A stretch of DNA of 32,966 bases, taken from positions 1 to 32,966 of the forward strand of contig JBDROF010000021.1 in NCBI GenBank assembly GCA_043810345.1, in the 5' to 3' direction. Source of the DNA: QYOJ01 sp043810345. GTDB taxonomy: Bacteria > Bacteroidota > Bacteroidia > Bacteroidales > FEN-979. Below are positions 1 to 6,501 of the stretch, piece by piece. Position 1 is the first letter of the stretch. Each line of letters starts with the position of its first letter. The position numbers and the translations under genes were made by a program. The notes beneath the pieces were generated by a model that had not been told where the DNA came from, searched no databases, and worked only from the letters and a program-made list of their open reading frames with translations.

Positions 1-568
1 TCCAGTTGCTGATGGGGAACACACGGATCGACTCCCCCTTGTGCACTTTGGCATTATAGAGGTTCCAGAGTTCCGGCCGCTGGTTCTTCGGATCCCACTG
101 ATGGTAGCGGTCGCGGAAGGAGAAGACCCGCTCCTTGGCCCGCGACTTCTCCTCATCGCGCCGGGCGCCTCCGAAAGCTGCATCGAACTTGTACTTGCTG
201 AGCCCTTCCAGCAGCGCCTGGGTCTTCATGATGTCGGTGTGCACTTTGCTGCCGTGTGTGAAGGGCCCTACCCCCAACTCAAACCCTTTCTTATTATAGT
301 GCACGATCAGATCCCAGCCTTTCTCCTTCGCATAGGAATCCCGGAACTCGATCATCTCCCGGAATTTCCATTTGGAGTCGATGTGCATCAGGGGAAAAGG
401 TACTTTACCGGGATAAAAGGCTTTTTCAGCCAGTCGGACCATCACCGACGAGTCCTTGCCGATGGAGTAGAGCATCACGGGATTCTCAAACTCGGAGGCC
501 ACTTCGCGGATGATGTGGATGGATTCGGCTTCGAGTTCTTTGAGGTTATTTAGGGTGTATTCTGGCAT
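1..568 (-). CDS. cysD: Sulfate adenylyltransferase subunit 2 (partial, runs off left edge)
   Basis: The reverse strand from the ATG at 566-568 translates as MPEYTLNNLKELEAESIHII and stays open to base 1, so only about 189 N-terminal residues are present. CysD is the ATP-pyrophosphatase-type subunit that, with the GTPase CysN, makes adenosine 5'-phosphosulfate from ATP and sulfate. Visible hallmarks are the PP-loop YSIGKDSSVM near residue 35 (family SxGKDS), MHIDSKWKFREM, and AAFGGARRDEEKSRAKERVF with SFRDRYHQWDPKNQRPELW after it, all typical of CysD rather than CysH. It lies on the same strand as the SLC13 permease at 2629-4386, consistent with a sulfate uptake and activation locus continuing left of the window. 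Family identity is clear; whether the product feeds cysteine synthesis or polysaccharide sulfation cannot be told from here. Confidence 0.95.
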   Translation of the reverse strand, partial: MPEYTLNNLKELEAESIHIIREVASEFENPVMLYSIGKDSSVMVRLAEKAFYPGKVPFPLMHIDSKWKFREMIEFRDSYAKEKGWDLIVHYNKKGFELGVGPFTHGSKVHTDIMKTQALLEGLSKYKFDAAFGGARRDEEKSRAKERVFSFRDRYHQWDPKNQRPELWNLYNAKVHKGESIRVFPISNW

Positions 569-580
569 GCAGGTTTCAGG

Positions 581-721
581 TTAAAAGGTCATGAAGGTCA
601 TGAAGGTCATGGAAGTCATGGAGGTGATGAAATCACAAATTCCAAATTCCAAATTCCAAATAAATTCCAAAAAACAAGCTCCAAATTTCAAATAATATCC
701 AAGTTCCAAGTTCCAATTTCC
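581..721. repeat. Word repeats upstream of cysD; left arm of the DUF5674 cassette
   Basis: About 587-630 repeats the nonamer AAGGTCATG with drift. From 637 the heptamer AAATTCC is repeated three times (637-657), followed by degenerate copies to 721. The word CCAAAAAACAA here reappears in the reverse complement of 1433-1500, so the two tracts form an imperfect inverted pair around the two genes at 740-1417. Confidence 0.75.
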
Positions 722-739
722 GTTAATCCGTATCGCACA

Positions 740-1066
740 TCAGCGCTTGTTTCTTGCAGCAATAGCAAATTGCATGAAATAGGATTCGATGGAAGGGTCG
801 TCTTCTATATAGACGGCTTTCAGGAACTGGTCTTTGGCACGCAACACCTCTTTGGTTCTAGGCGATTTCTGTAAAACAAGAGGTTCAACTGTTGCATCAA
901 ACAAATCCAGGGCACGGATCAGGGCCGGTTCAAAATGTTCTCCCCGCTGTTTCAGTTTCAATGTTCTCCCAACTTCGCTGCCGATATTCCCCATCTGTTC
1001 AAGGATATTCAATTGTTCCCATCGTTCCCGATTGATCGCATAGGGAGGTATGTTGACAGAATTCAT
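740..1066 (-). CDS. Conserved hypothetical protein, partner of the DUF5674 gene
   Basis: A 108-residue soluble protein beginning MNSVNIPPYAINRERWEQL, then EQMGNIGSEVGRTLK. It has no signal peptide or membrane segment, looks mostly helical, and carries the segment ALDLFDATVEPL. I recognise similar small proteins of unknown function from Bacteroidota genomes but can assign no activity. It starts 9 bases after the stop of the DUF5674 gene on the same strand, so the two are probably co-transcribed. The pair is enclosed by degenerate inverted word repeats at 637-720 and 1433-1500, which suggests a portable two-gene unit. Confidence 0.7.
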   Translation of the reverse strand: MNSVNIPPYAINRERWEQLNILEQMGNIGSEVGRTLKLKQRGEHFEPALIRALDLFDATVEPLVLQKSPRTKEVLRAKDQFLKAVYIEDDPSIESYFMQFAIAARNKR

Positions 1067-1075
1067 AAGGAGAGG

Positions 1076-1417
1076 TTACAGGTGAACTTTTCGTTCCACA
1101 AGAGCAATGATTTTTTTCCGGGTCTCTTCATCTTCCACCCCTCTCGACATATTTTGCTGACGGGGCCGGATATTGATCATCGAATCGAATTCAATAAATG
1201 CATCCGATCCATAGGATTGCGGATATAAATTGATGCCCCACAAATCCTGCTGCTGTGATCCCTGTTCAAGCAGATACTGCTCCTGATCCACATGTAATTC
1301 CGCATCCACAACCAGTATGTCACGGTTCAGATCAACCACGGCTTTGACCATATTTCCATACATGGATTCCGCCATTTCGGTAAGCTCTGCGAGCGTCATA
1401 TCAGTGATTTCTTTCAT
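1076..1417 (-). CDS. DUF5674 family protein
   Basis: 113 residues. The segments MVKAVVDLNRDILVVDAELH, LLEQGSQQQDLWGINLYP and FIEFDSMINIRPRQQNMSRG, with the ending VEDEETRKKIIALVERKV, match what I know of DUF5674, a small family of unknown function found in Bacteroidota, archaea and candidate phyla. There is no signal peptide. It is the first gene of a two-gene unit with 740-1066. The spaced acidic and histidine residues could form an active or metal site, but that is a guess. The call is by remembered motif similarity. Confidence 0.75.
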   Translation of the reverse strand: MKEITDMTLAELTEMAESMYGNMVKAVVDLNRDILVVDAELHVDQEQYLLEQGSQQQDLWGINLYPQSYGSDAFIEFDSMINIRPRQQNMSRGVEDEETRKKIIALVERKVHL

Positions 1418-1432
1418 TTTCTCTACTTTGTC

Positions 1433-1500
1433 ACAAATCTTGGAATTTGGTCATTGAACTTTATTTGTTTTTTGGTGATTGATCATTGGAATTTTATGTT
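1433..1500. repeat. Right arm of the DUF5674 cassette
   Basis: A degenerate run of TTGGAATTTGG, TTATTTGTTTTTTGG and ATTGGAATTTT words just upstream of the DUF5674 start. Its reverse complement shares CCAAAAAACAA and AAATTCCAA words with 637-720, in inverted orientation across the two-gene unit. Confidence 0.65.
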
Positions 1501-1513
1501 CATCCGGCATCAT

Positions 1514-1543
1514 TCTTAATTCTTCATTCGTAATTCTTAATTG
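1514..1543. repeat. Left arm of the AbiEii cassette
   Basis: Heptamer-like words AATTCTT, CATTCGT, AATTCTT, AATTG. The tract overlaps the last codon and TAA stop (1537-1539) of the nucleotidyltransferase. It is inverted relative to the AATTACG words at 2420-2444 on the other side of the two genes. Confidence 0.65.
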
Positions 1544-2154
1544 AATAGGTCTATCGCTTTCTCAATCAGGAACTCTCTGATCTCTTCTTCGGGGATAGGC
1601 AGACCCATGTACTCAATGGCTTCGGAGTAATTTATATCGTTGAAGAAACAAACCTGAGCCCTGAAAAGCTTTTCTGAAAACAATTGGTCAAAGAGCTCCT
1701 GAGCCCGGGCCGAAATCTCTTTGACAGTAAAATGATCTCTCAGGATAAAAAAGAGATCTACATAATCCTTCCATTTTGACCGACGCTCCATAGCATATGC
1801 TTTCATGGCAGCCAGATCGATTAAAGAAGGTATCCTTATACTCTCCTCAAATATATCCGGAGCAGGGATAGGAAAAGGATATTCGTAGAATGTAAACGTT
1901 ACATTATGAATGATCACATTCAATTGCTCTGTAACACGGCGGGTAACATTATACGGGAAACCGAACGCAGCCAACTTATTGACAATGCTTTTCGGCCGGA
2001 TGGGAGAATGCTTGAATAAATCAAAATCAATGGATCTCCGGTGGCCAATATGCAGTGCGATAGCGGTTCCTCCTACCAAAATAAACTCCCGTTTAAACAC
2101 TTTTAACAGAGGAAGCAATTCGACCTGAGTTGCGGTTAAGATCTCCTTATGCAT
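1537..2154 (-). CDS. AbiEii-type nucleotidyltransferase (toxin-like)
   Basis: 205 residues. The N-terminal part carries FILVGGTAIALHIGHRRSID at about residues 24-43, followed by FDLF. Residues G28-G29 and D43/D45 match the nucleotide-binding and metal-binding motif of the DUF1814/AbiEii family of DNA polymerase beta-like transferases. Further family signatures are AAMKAYA near 116-122 and WKDYVDLFFILR near 128-139 (KDxxD). Members act as toxins in AbiE-type abortive infection, and characterised relatives (MenT) transfer nucleotides to tRNA ends. The start overlaps the 3' end of the upstream 90-residue gene by 8 bases, the usual coupled arrangement with an antitoxin or partner. Toxin function is inferred from family. 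Confidence 0.88.
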   Translation of the reverse strand: MHKEILTATQVELLPLLKVFKREFILVGGTAIALHIGHRRSIDFDLFKHSPIRPKSIVNKLAAFGFPYNVTRRVTEQLNVIIHNVTFTFYEYPFPIPAPDIFEESIRIPSLIDLAAMKAYAMERRSKWKDYVDLFFILRDHFTVKEISARAQELFDQLFSEKLFRAQVCFFNDINYSEAIEYMGLPIPEEEIREFLIEKAIDLFN

Positions 2155-2419
2155 GGCGGGAAAAGAAGAGAGAGAAATAGTGATGGATCTCAGGGAAATA
2201 ATTCAATTTTTTACGTCCTTCAGCACCGAAAAAGACTTTTGAAACACGTTCTATTCCCATCAGATTGATCAGCTTTAGTATTTCGTCCAGACTGGCATAA
2301 TTCAGGATGGTTTCCACCAGGAATTCCTCGCTGATCTCCTCTTTTTTATCCTCCGGGGTGTACCAGAAGAGGGCGCTGTGCTGGCGGATGAAGGCTTTTA
2401 TTTCGGGGGAAAAGGGCAA
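2147..2419 (-). CDS. Small partner of the AbiEii-type gene, possible antitoxin
   Basis: 90 residues if translation begins at the TTG at 2417-2419; an in-frame TAA only four codons further upstream limits the alternatives. The protein reads PFSPEIKAFIRQHSALFWYT, then EDKKEEISEEFLVETILNYA, with a helical C-terminal half. Similar short proteins precede nucleotidyltransferase genes in Bacteroidota, so an antitoxin or specificity role is plausible. I see no DNA-binding motif. It overlaps the nucleotidyltransferase by 8 bases. The start region directly abuts an AATTACG repeat arm. Confidence 0.65.
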   Translation of the reverse strand: MPFSPEIKAFIRQHSALFWYTPEDKKEEISEEFLVETILNYASLDEILKLINLMGIERVSKVFFGAEGRKKLNYFPEIHHYFSLFFSRHA

Positions 2420-2444
2420 GGCAATTACGAATTACGAATTATTG
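2420..2444. repeat. Right arm of the AbiEii cassette
   Basis: The words AATTACG, AATTACG, AATTATT lie immediately upstream of the partner gene and are inverted relative to 1514-1543. Confidence 0.65.
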
Positions 2445-2490
2445 TGTGTTAACAAAGGTAGTGAATTTGTAATGATGGGGTGATGATGTC

Positions 2491-2553
2491 GGTTGTGGGT
2501 TGTCAGTTGTCGGTTGTGGGTTATCAGTTGTCGGTTTCGGGTTTTGGGTTTCA
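2491..2553. repeat. Heptamer tandem array (GGTTGTG/GGTTGTC type)
   Basis: Nine in-phase units of seven bases: GGTTGTG, GGTTGTC, AGTTGTC, GGTTGTG, GGTTATC, AGTTGTC, GGTTTCG, GGTTTTG, GGTTTCA. It runs directly into the mini-hairpin array. The same word family recurs near 13967-14001. Confidence 0.85.
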
Positions 2554-2630
2554 GCCGAAGGCTCCATCAGGCGAAGCCTTTATCAGACCGAAGGTCTCCA
2601 TCAGGGCCTCCGGCCCTCTATCGCGCAGCT
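2553..2630. repeat. Tandem mini-hairpin array, four units
   Basis: Perfect short inverted repeats follow one another: AGCC-GAA-GGCT (2553-2563), AGGC-GAA-GCCT (2569-2579), AGACC-GAA-GGTCT (2585-2597), AGGGCC-TCC-GGCCCT (2603-2617), separated by CCATC, TTATC or CTATC spacers. Stems differ but remain fully paired. The array ends at the permease stop codon (2629-2631) and could shape the 3' end of that transcript. Confidence 0.85.
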
Positions 2631-4386
2631 AGTATCCAAACACCACCCTCAAGATCACGATCGTCGCTACGAGGTAGAGGACCGACAAGGGAAAGCCAAC
2701 CTTCAGGTAATCCTTGAACTTATAGCCGCCCGGACCGTAGACCATCAGGTTGGTCTGGTAGCCAAAGGGGGTCATGAATTCGGCGGAGGCGGCATAAGCG
2801 ATGGCGAGGATGAAAGGTTTGAAATTGTCCACTCCCAGTTCGGTGGCGGCAGCCAGGGCAATGGGGAAGGTGACGGCTACAGCGGCAGCGTTGGTGACGA
2901 ACATCGAGATGATGTTGGTGATCACATAGAGGCTGATCATCACCACCAGGGAGTTGTCGCGGGCGAAGTTGATGATGTAGTCGGCCATCTGGGCAGCCAG
3001 CCCGGAGTTGAAGATGGCTTTCCCGATCGCCAGGGCTAAGACCAGGAGGAAAAAGAGATTAAAATCGAGCGTCCGGCGGATGTCGGTAAGCTTGATCATG
3101 TTGGTCACGGCAATGAATCCGATCACACAGAGAAGCCCGATAAAAAGCGGCAGGATCTTGACAGCCGACAAGGTAAAAGCAGCGAGCAGAATGATGTAAA
3201 ATACCGTCACCTTCCACCCCTCCATCCGTTCAATCTGCTTCACCCGTGTAACGACCTGGATGTCCTGGTCGGCATCGGACGGAAAGTTCTTCCCCGTCAC
3301 CAGCAGCAGCAGGTCGCCCGCCTTCAGCTTGATCTCGCCCAGCTTGCCCCGGAGCTTTTCGCTGTTCCGCTGGATGGCAATGATGGCCGCATCGTAGTGC
3401 AGCCGGAACTGGAATCCTTTGGCTGTTTGGTTATGCAACTTGGAGTTATCAGGGATCACCGCCTCCACAATGTTATTTTGCGGCTGGTTGATCATCTTGG
3501 TGCCGTAGGGGAGGATCAGGTCCCTGGTTCCCTGCACCAGTTCGATGATCCTTTGGGTGTTCCCGGCGAAGAAGAGGCAATCATTTTTATGGATGATCTC
3601 TTTTGGAGATACGGGGGAGATGATCTCTTTATTCCGCAGGATCTGCACCAGGTAGAGGTCACTCAGGTTACGCAACCCGGCCTGTTCGATTGTTTTTCCG
3701 GTGAACTCCGACAGGGGAGGGACGATGGTCTCGATGAGGTATTCCCGGCTCTTCCCGTCAAACTGGCTCAGTGCGTTTTCCCGGTCGGGCAACCATCTTG
3801 AGCCAATGAAAATGAGGTACAACGTACCGATGATCGTTACCGGGATCCCTACGTAGATAAAGTCGAACAGATGCAGGGAAGGAAGGCCCGATTCGATGGC
3901 CAACCCGTTGACCACCAGGTTGGTAGAAGTTCCGATCAGGGTGATCGTACCTCCCATCAGGGCAGCGTAGGAAAGGGGCAGCAGCACCCTGGAGGGAGAG
4001 ATCCCCTTTTTGCGGGCCCAGTCGTAGACATAGGGCATCATGAAAGCCACCAGGGGCGTATTGTTGATCCAGCCGGAGAAGAAGGCGACTCCGGTCGTCA
4101 TCCGGATCATAAACTTTCTATAGGTCAGGTTGGGCCGGAGAAGACGGTTCAATATAAATCCTATGATTGCTGTCTTCTTCACCACCTCGCTGATGATGAT
4201 CAGCAGCAGGATCAGGATGATGCTCTCGTTGGACAGGCCGTGCAGGATATCCCCGATGGTGATGATGCCGGAGAAATAAAAGATCACCACCGCCAGCAGA
4301 AAGATCAGCGACGGCTGGCTCCACTCCTGGTAAAGCGCTACCAGCATGAAGAGGACAACGACGATGACGATGTAGATCTCTATCAA
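2629..4386 (-). CDS. SLC13-family permease with TrkA-C domains (probable sulfate transporter)
   Basis: 585 residues. There are hydrophobic segments at the N-terminal third (to about residue 200) and again from about 395 to the end. Between them lie two TrkA-C-like soluble domains, roughly 210-285 (EFTGKTIEQAGLRNLSDLYL) and 300-385 (KGFQFRLHYDAAIIAIQRNS, then KLKAGDLLLLVTG). This is the layout of bacterial SLC13/DASS-type anion permeases with RCK-C inserts. Substrate-site-like motifs are GWINNTPLVAFMMP near 105 and LIGTSTNLVVNG near 150. Same-strand cysD suggests sulfate as substrate (inference). The first possible start is the TTG at 4384-4386, preceded directly by an in-frame TAA within a heptamer repeat; no ribosome binding site is visible, so an internal ATG at residue 14 is an alternative start. 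Confidence 0.85.
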   Translation of the reverse strand: MIEIYIVIVVVLFMLVALYQEWSQPSLIFLLAVVIFYFSGIITIGDILHGLSNESIILILLLIIISEVVKKTAIIGFILNRLLRPNLTYRKFMIRMTTGVAFFSGWINNTPLVAFMMPYVYDWARKKGISPSRVLLPLSYAALMGGTITLIGTSTNLVVNGLAIESGLPSLHLFDFIYVGIPVTIIGTLYLIFIGSRWLPDRENALSQFDGKSREYLIETIVPPLSEFTGKTIEQAGLRNLSDLYLVQILRNKEIISPVSPKEIIHKNDCLFFAGNTQRIIELVQGTRDLILPYGTKMINQPQNNIVEAVIPDNSKLHNQTAKGFQFRLHYDAAIIAIQRNSEKLRGKLGEIKLKAGDLLLLVTGKNFPSDADQDIQVVTRVKQIERMEGWKVTVFYIILLAAFTLSAVKILPLFIGLLCVIGFIAVTNMIKLTDIRRTLDFNLFFLLVLALAIGKAIFNSGLAAQMADYIINFARDNSLVVMISLYVITNIISMFVTNAAAVAVTFPIALAAATELGVDNFKPFILAIAYAASAEFMTPFGYQTNLMVYGPGGYKFKDYLKVGFPLSVLYLVATIVILRVVFGY

Positions 4387-4417
4387 TTAAGAATTAAGAA
4401 TTAAGAATTAAGAATTA
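4385..4417. repeat. Left arm of first four-helix-bundle cassette (AATTAAG heptamers)
   Basis: Four exact AATTAAG heptamers (4385-4412) and one degenerate copy. The array touches the permease start codon. It is inverted relative to the AATTCTT and AATTCGT words at 4850-4990 beyond the four-helix-bundle gene. Confidence 0.85.
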
Positions 4418-4468
4418 GAGAAAAATTTTTCTTTCGAAGATATAACCTTTTGGGGTTTTAAAGGATTA

Positions 4469-4846
4469 ATGAATAAAAAAACCATGGAAAAAGAAAACAT
4501 TGTACTTGAGAAAGCGTATCGCTTTGCCTTGCGAGTCATACAACTTTATCAATACCTGGTGAAGAGAAAAGAGTTCATTTTATCAGCACAGATTTTAAAA
4601 GCCGGGACATCGATCGTTGCAAACCTGGAAGAAGCTATGGGAGGTATCTCCAGGAAAGATTTTCTGGCCAAAGTTTCTATTGCATATAAAGAAGCTCGCG
4701 AGAGCAGGTTGTGGTTACGGCTATTCAAGGATTCAGGTATTTTATCAGTATCAGAAGCGAATTCATTACTGGAGGATTGCGAAGAGCTCCTTAAAATCAT
4801 TGGTTCAATACAAAAAACAACCAAATCAACCCTCCGCAATACCTAA
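4469..4846 (+). CDS. Four-helix-bundle protein (S23/Avd-like)
   Basis: 125 residues from the ATG at 4469; a second ATG six codons in (MEKENIVLEKAYRFAL) is an equally good start. The segments FALRVIQLYQYL, ILKAGTSIVANLEEAMGG, KVSIAYKEARESRLWLRL and SLLEDCEELLKIIGSI give the four amphipathic helices of the family known from 23S rRNA intervening sequences (TIGR02436-type) and the related Avd accessory proteins. The fold is positively charged and oligomeric in known members; its biological role is unsettled. The gene is AT-rich compared with its neighbours, lies opposite to both flanking genes and is bracketed by inverted AATTAAG/AATTCTT repeats, pointing to an acquired cassette. No reverse transcriptase or variable repeat is nearby, so a diversity-generating element is unlikely. 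Confidence 0.85.
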   Translation: MNKKTMEKENIVLEKAYRFALRVIQLYQYLVKRKEFILSAQILKAGTSIVANLEEAMGGISRKDFLAKVSIAYKEARESRLWLRLFKDSGILSVSEANSLLEDCEELLKIIGSIQKTTKSTLRNT

Positions 4847-4849
4847 TTT

Positions 4850-4990
4850 AAATTCTTCATTCACTTAATTCGTAATTCTTAATTGACCAGGAACAGCTTC
4901 GCTTGGTCAGTCCCAGGAAAGACCTTTTTTAATTACGAATTGATCTCTAGAAAAAGAATTCTTAATTCTTAATTCTCAATTCGTAATTGG
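4850..4990. repeat. Right arm of first four-helix-bundle cassette
   Basis: AT-rich words AATTCTT, AATTCGT, AATTCTT at 4852-4886, then a GC-richer patch containing the mini-hairpin AGCTTCGCT near 4910, then AATTCTT, AATTCTT, AATTCTC, AATTCGT words to 4988. The orientation is opposite to 4385-4417. Confidence 0.75.
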
Positions 4991-4997
4991 TTGCGTG

Positions 4998-5552
4998 TTA
5001 CCAAAACCTCTTATACCTCTCCTCCTTCTCTTTCCTCTCTTTCACTATGTTATCCGGTAACTTCTCCAGCAGCAGAGGGGAGATTGTCACCGACAGCACC
5101 GTTTCCAGGTGGTCGATGCGGATGATCACTTTTTTATTTCCTGCCAAAGATACCAATTCTCCGATGGTTCCGATGAGCAGCCCGGCTGTCACTTTTACCA
5201 GGGAACCCGGTTTCAACGCACTGGTTATCGTTTCCACCTCCAGGTCGCTTCCTGCGATGGCTTTCAGGGTGTTGATCTGCCGGTTGGGGATCGGGGCTGC
5301 TTTGCCGCTGAACCAGACGTATCGAACCGCCCCGTGGGTGTTCAGGGCTTCGTAATACCAGGCGGGGTTGGCCCTGACAAAACAATACGACCGGATCAAC
5401 GGCTCCTCCACCATCTTTTTCCGGTCGCTCCACTGCCTCAGCACTTTCCGCACCGGGGCATAGGCTTCGATCCCCTTTTCATTGAGCAGGTAGGCCAGCT
5501 TCTTTTCGTGGCGGGGTTTGGTGTAGAGGGCGTACCAGGGGACTTCGTTCAC
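4998..5552 (-). CDS. UpxY-family transcription antiterminator (NusG-like)
   Basis: 184 residues from a GTG start at 5550-5552. The N-terminal NGN-type domain opens with VPWYALYTKPRHEKKLAYLL, followed by EAYAPVRKVLRQWSDRKKMV and PLIRSYCFVRA. The C-terminal third contains a KOW-like segment LKPGSLVKVTAGLLIGTIGE. This is the pattern of UpxY proteins, specialised NusG paralogues that let RNA polymerase read through long polysaccharide operons and are usually the first gene of the locus they control. Downstream on the same strand, after an opposite-strand four-helix-bundle cassette, come the SLC13 permease and cysD. The control target may therefore be this sulfate-related locus. The start codon directly abuts a nine-unit heptamer array. 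Confidence 0.9.
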   Translation of the reverse strand: MNEVPWYALYTKPRHEKKLAYLLNEKGIEAYAPVRKVLRQWSDRKKMVEEPLIRSYCFVRANPAWYYEALNTHGAVRYVWFSGKAAPIPNRQINTLKAIAGSDLEVETITSALKPGSLVKVTAGLLIGTIGELVSLAGNKKVIIRIDHLETVLSVTISPLLLEKLPDNIVKERKEKEERYKRFW

Positions 5553-5615
5553 AATTAAGAATTAAGAATTAAGAATTAAGAATTAAGAATTAAGAATTAA
5601 GAATTAAGAATTAAG
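5553..5615. repeat. Nine-unit AATTAAG heptamer array
   Basis: Nine in-phase AATTAAG units with no errors, starting one base beyond the GTG start codon of the UpxY-like gene and lying between that start and its likely promoter (5681-5688). The array would form most of the 5' leader. Further upstream, 5640-5672 holds CTTCGTC/CCTTCGT words, the inverse of the GGACGAA array at 6108-6205. Confidence 0.9.
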
Positions 5616-5680
5616 AAATTAACCACATATCATCGTTCATCCTTCGTCTCTCGTCCTTCGTCCTTCGTTTTTGCGAGTAG

Positions 5681-5688
5681 CAAATTTA
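5681..5688 (-). promoter_or_regulatory. Probable Bacteroidota -7 box for the UpxY-like gene
   Basis: On the minus strand this reads TAAATTTG, matching TAnnTTTG. A TTG lies at 5712-5710 with a 21-base spacer, acceptable as a -33 element. Transcription from here would include the heptamer array in the leader. Confidence 0.55.
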
Positions 5689-5882
5689 CCCGAAAGAGAA
5701 TCCAAAAGTCAAGTTTTTTGTAAAATTAGTTGGAAATATGGTTCTTCATTTCTCTCTGATAATATTTATAAACCATTTGCATTACGGTAAAACGGGATGC
5801 TACATCCTTGTTTTTCAATAAAAGATGAATATGAAAGCAGCGCATCCCTTAAATAAATTTGCATCCCCCAAATAAATTCCCC

Positions 5883-5890
5883 TATCTTTG
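5883..5890 (+). promoter_or_regulatory. Probable -7 box for the AT-hook-like gene
   Basis: TATCTTTG is a match to TAnnTTTG, with TTTG at 5858-5861 about 21 bases upstream. It overlaps a TTG that could otherwise be taken as a start codon (5888), so translation more likely begins at the ATG at 5930. The rest of the gap 5616-5882 shows CTTCGT words and a near-duplicate GCATCCC...AAATAAATT (about 5842-5879), but no gene. Confidence 0.65.
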
Positions 5891-5929
5891 AAAAATAAAA
5901 AATCAGTTAAATCAATTAAATCAATTTCT

Positions 5930-6403
5930 ATGAAGACGATTAAATTTTCTGAAGACGAACTGGAATTTCTGAGAAATCATTATGAATTGGAATTAACAGA
6001 GGCGGAGAGTTACATCACTGAAATCAAAAATATTCTGAAAAAGCTGGGCGCCGAACTGAAAGCGGAAGTGGCTGAAAAGCCGAAGAATAGGCGTGGACGG
6101 CCGCCTGGGACGAAGGACGAGGGACGAGGGACGAAGGACGAGGGACGAGGGACGAAGGACGAAGGACATGGGACGAAGGACGAAGGACGAGGGACGAAGG
6201 ACGAGGTGAAAGCGGGGGCAAGAAAAGAGCGGAAAAAGCCGGGGCCCAAATCCAAAAAAGCGAAAAGCAAAAAGCAAACAGCGAAAGGCAAAAAGCCAAT
6301 AGCGAGCAGCGAACAGAGAACAGCGAAAAAAGCTGCCCCAAAGCCTGAAGTGAAACCTGCTGAGCCGGCAACGACGCCGACCGTTTCAGAAGAGACCAAG
6401 TAG
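5930..6403 (+). CDS. AT-hook-like basic protein with a repeat-encoded linker
   Basis: 157 residues from the ATG at 5930 (the upstream TTG lies inside the promoter). Residues 1-45 (MKTIKFSEDELEFLRNHYEL and onward) look like a helical, possibly coiled-coil segment ending NILKKLGAELKAEV. Next comes an AT-hook-like motif RRGRPPG, then a linker of period seven residues (GTKDEGR repeated about four times), then KKPGPKSKKAKSKKQTAKGK and an Ala/Pro/Lys-rich tail. Such proteins bind AT-rich DNA in other families; here that is inferred from the RGRP core and the charge. The linker is written by fourteen tandem heptamers, so it probably arose by repeat expansion inside the gene. Confidence 0.65.
   Translation: MKTIKFSEDELEFLRNHYELELTEAESYITEIKNILKKLGAELKAEVAEKPKNRRGRPPGTKDEGRGTKDEGRGTKDEGHGTKDEGRGTKDEVKAGARKERKKPGPKSKKAKSKKQTAKGKKPIASSEQRTAKKAAPKPEVKPAEPATTPTVSEETK
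6108..6205. repeat. Fourteen-unit GGACGAA/GGACGAG heptamer array inside a gene
   Basis: Fourteen in-phase seven-base units (GGACGAA, GGACGAG and one GGACATG). Three units make 21 bases, so the protein repeat has period seven residues (GTKDEGR). Related words occur inverted at 5640-5672 and 6479-6499. Confidence 0.95.
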
Positions 6404-6501
6404 GTTTCAAGTCTTTTTTTACCACAAAGGTCACATGGTCATTGGTGCAGTGGTGCAGTGGTGCCGTGGTGCCTCACGTACTTCGTCCCTCGTCCTTCGG
6501 G

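Noticed and set aside
1..568. Plus-strand frame at 41-553
   Set aside because: Antisense to cysD, whose minus-strand translation carries the family motifs throughout.
2500..3039. A plus-strand frame starting in the heptamer and hairpin arrays
   Set aside because: Composed of translated repeats and antisense permease sequence.
4469..4846. Four-helix-bundle gene considered as an Avd protein of a diversity-generating retroelement or as part of a retron
   Set aside because: No reverse transcriptase, template or variable repeat pair within the window.
5888..5929. TTG at 5888 as the start of the AT-hook-like gene
   Set aside because: It lies within the TATCTTTG promoter box, so it would precede the likely transcription start.
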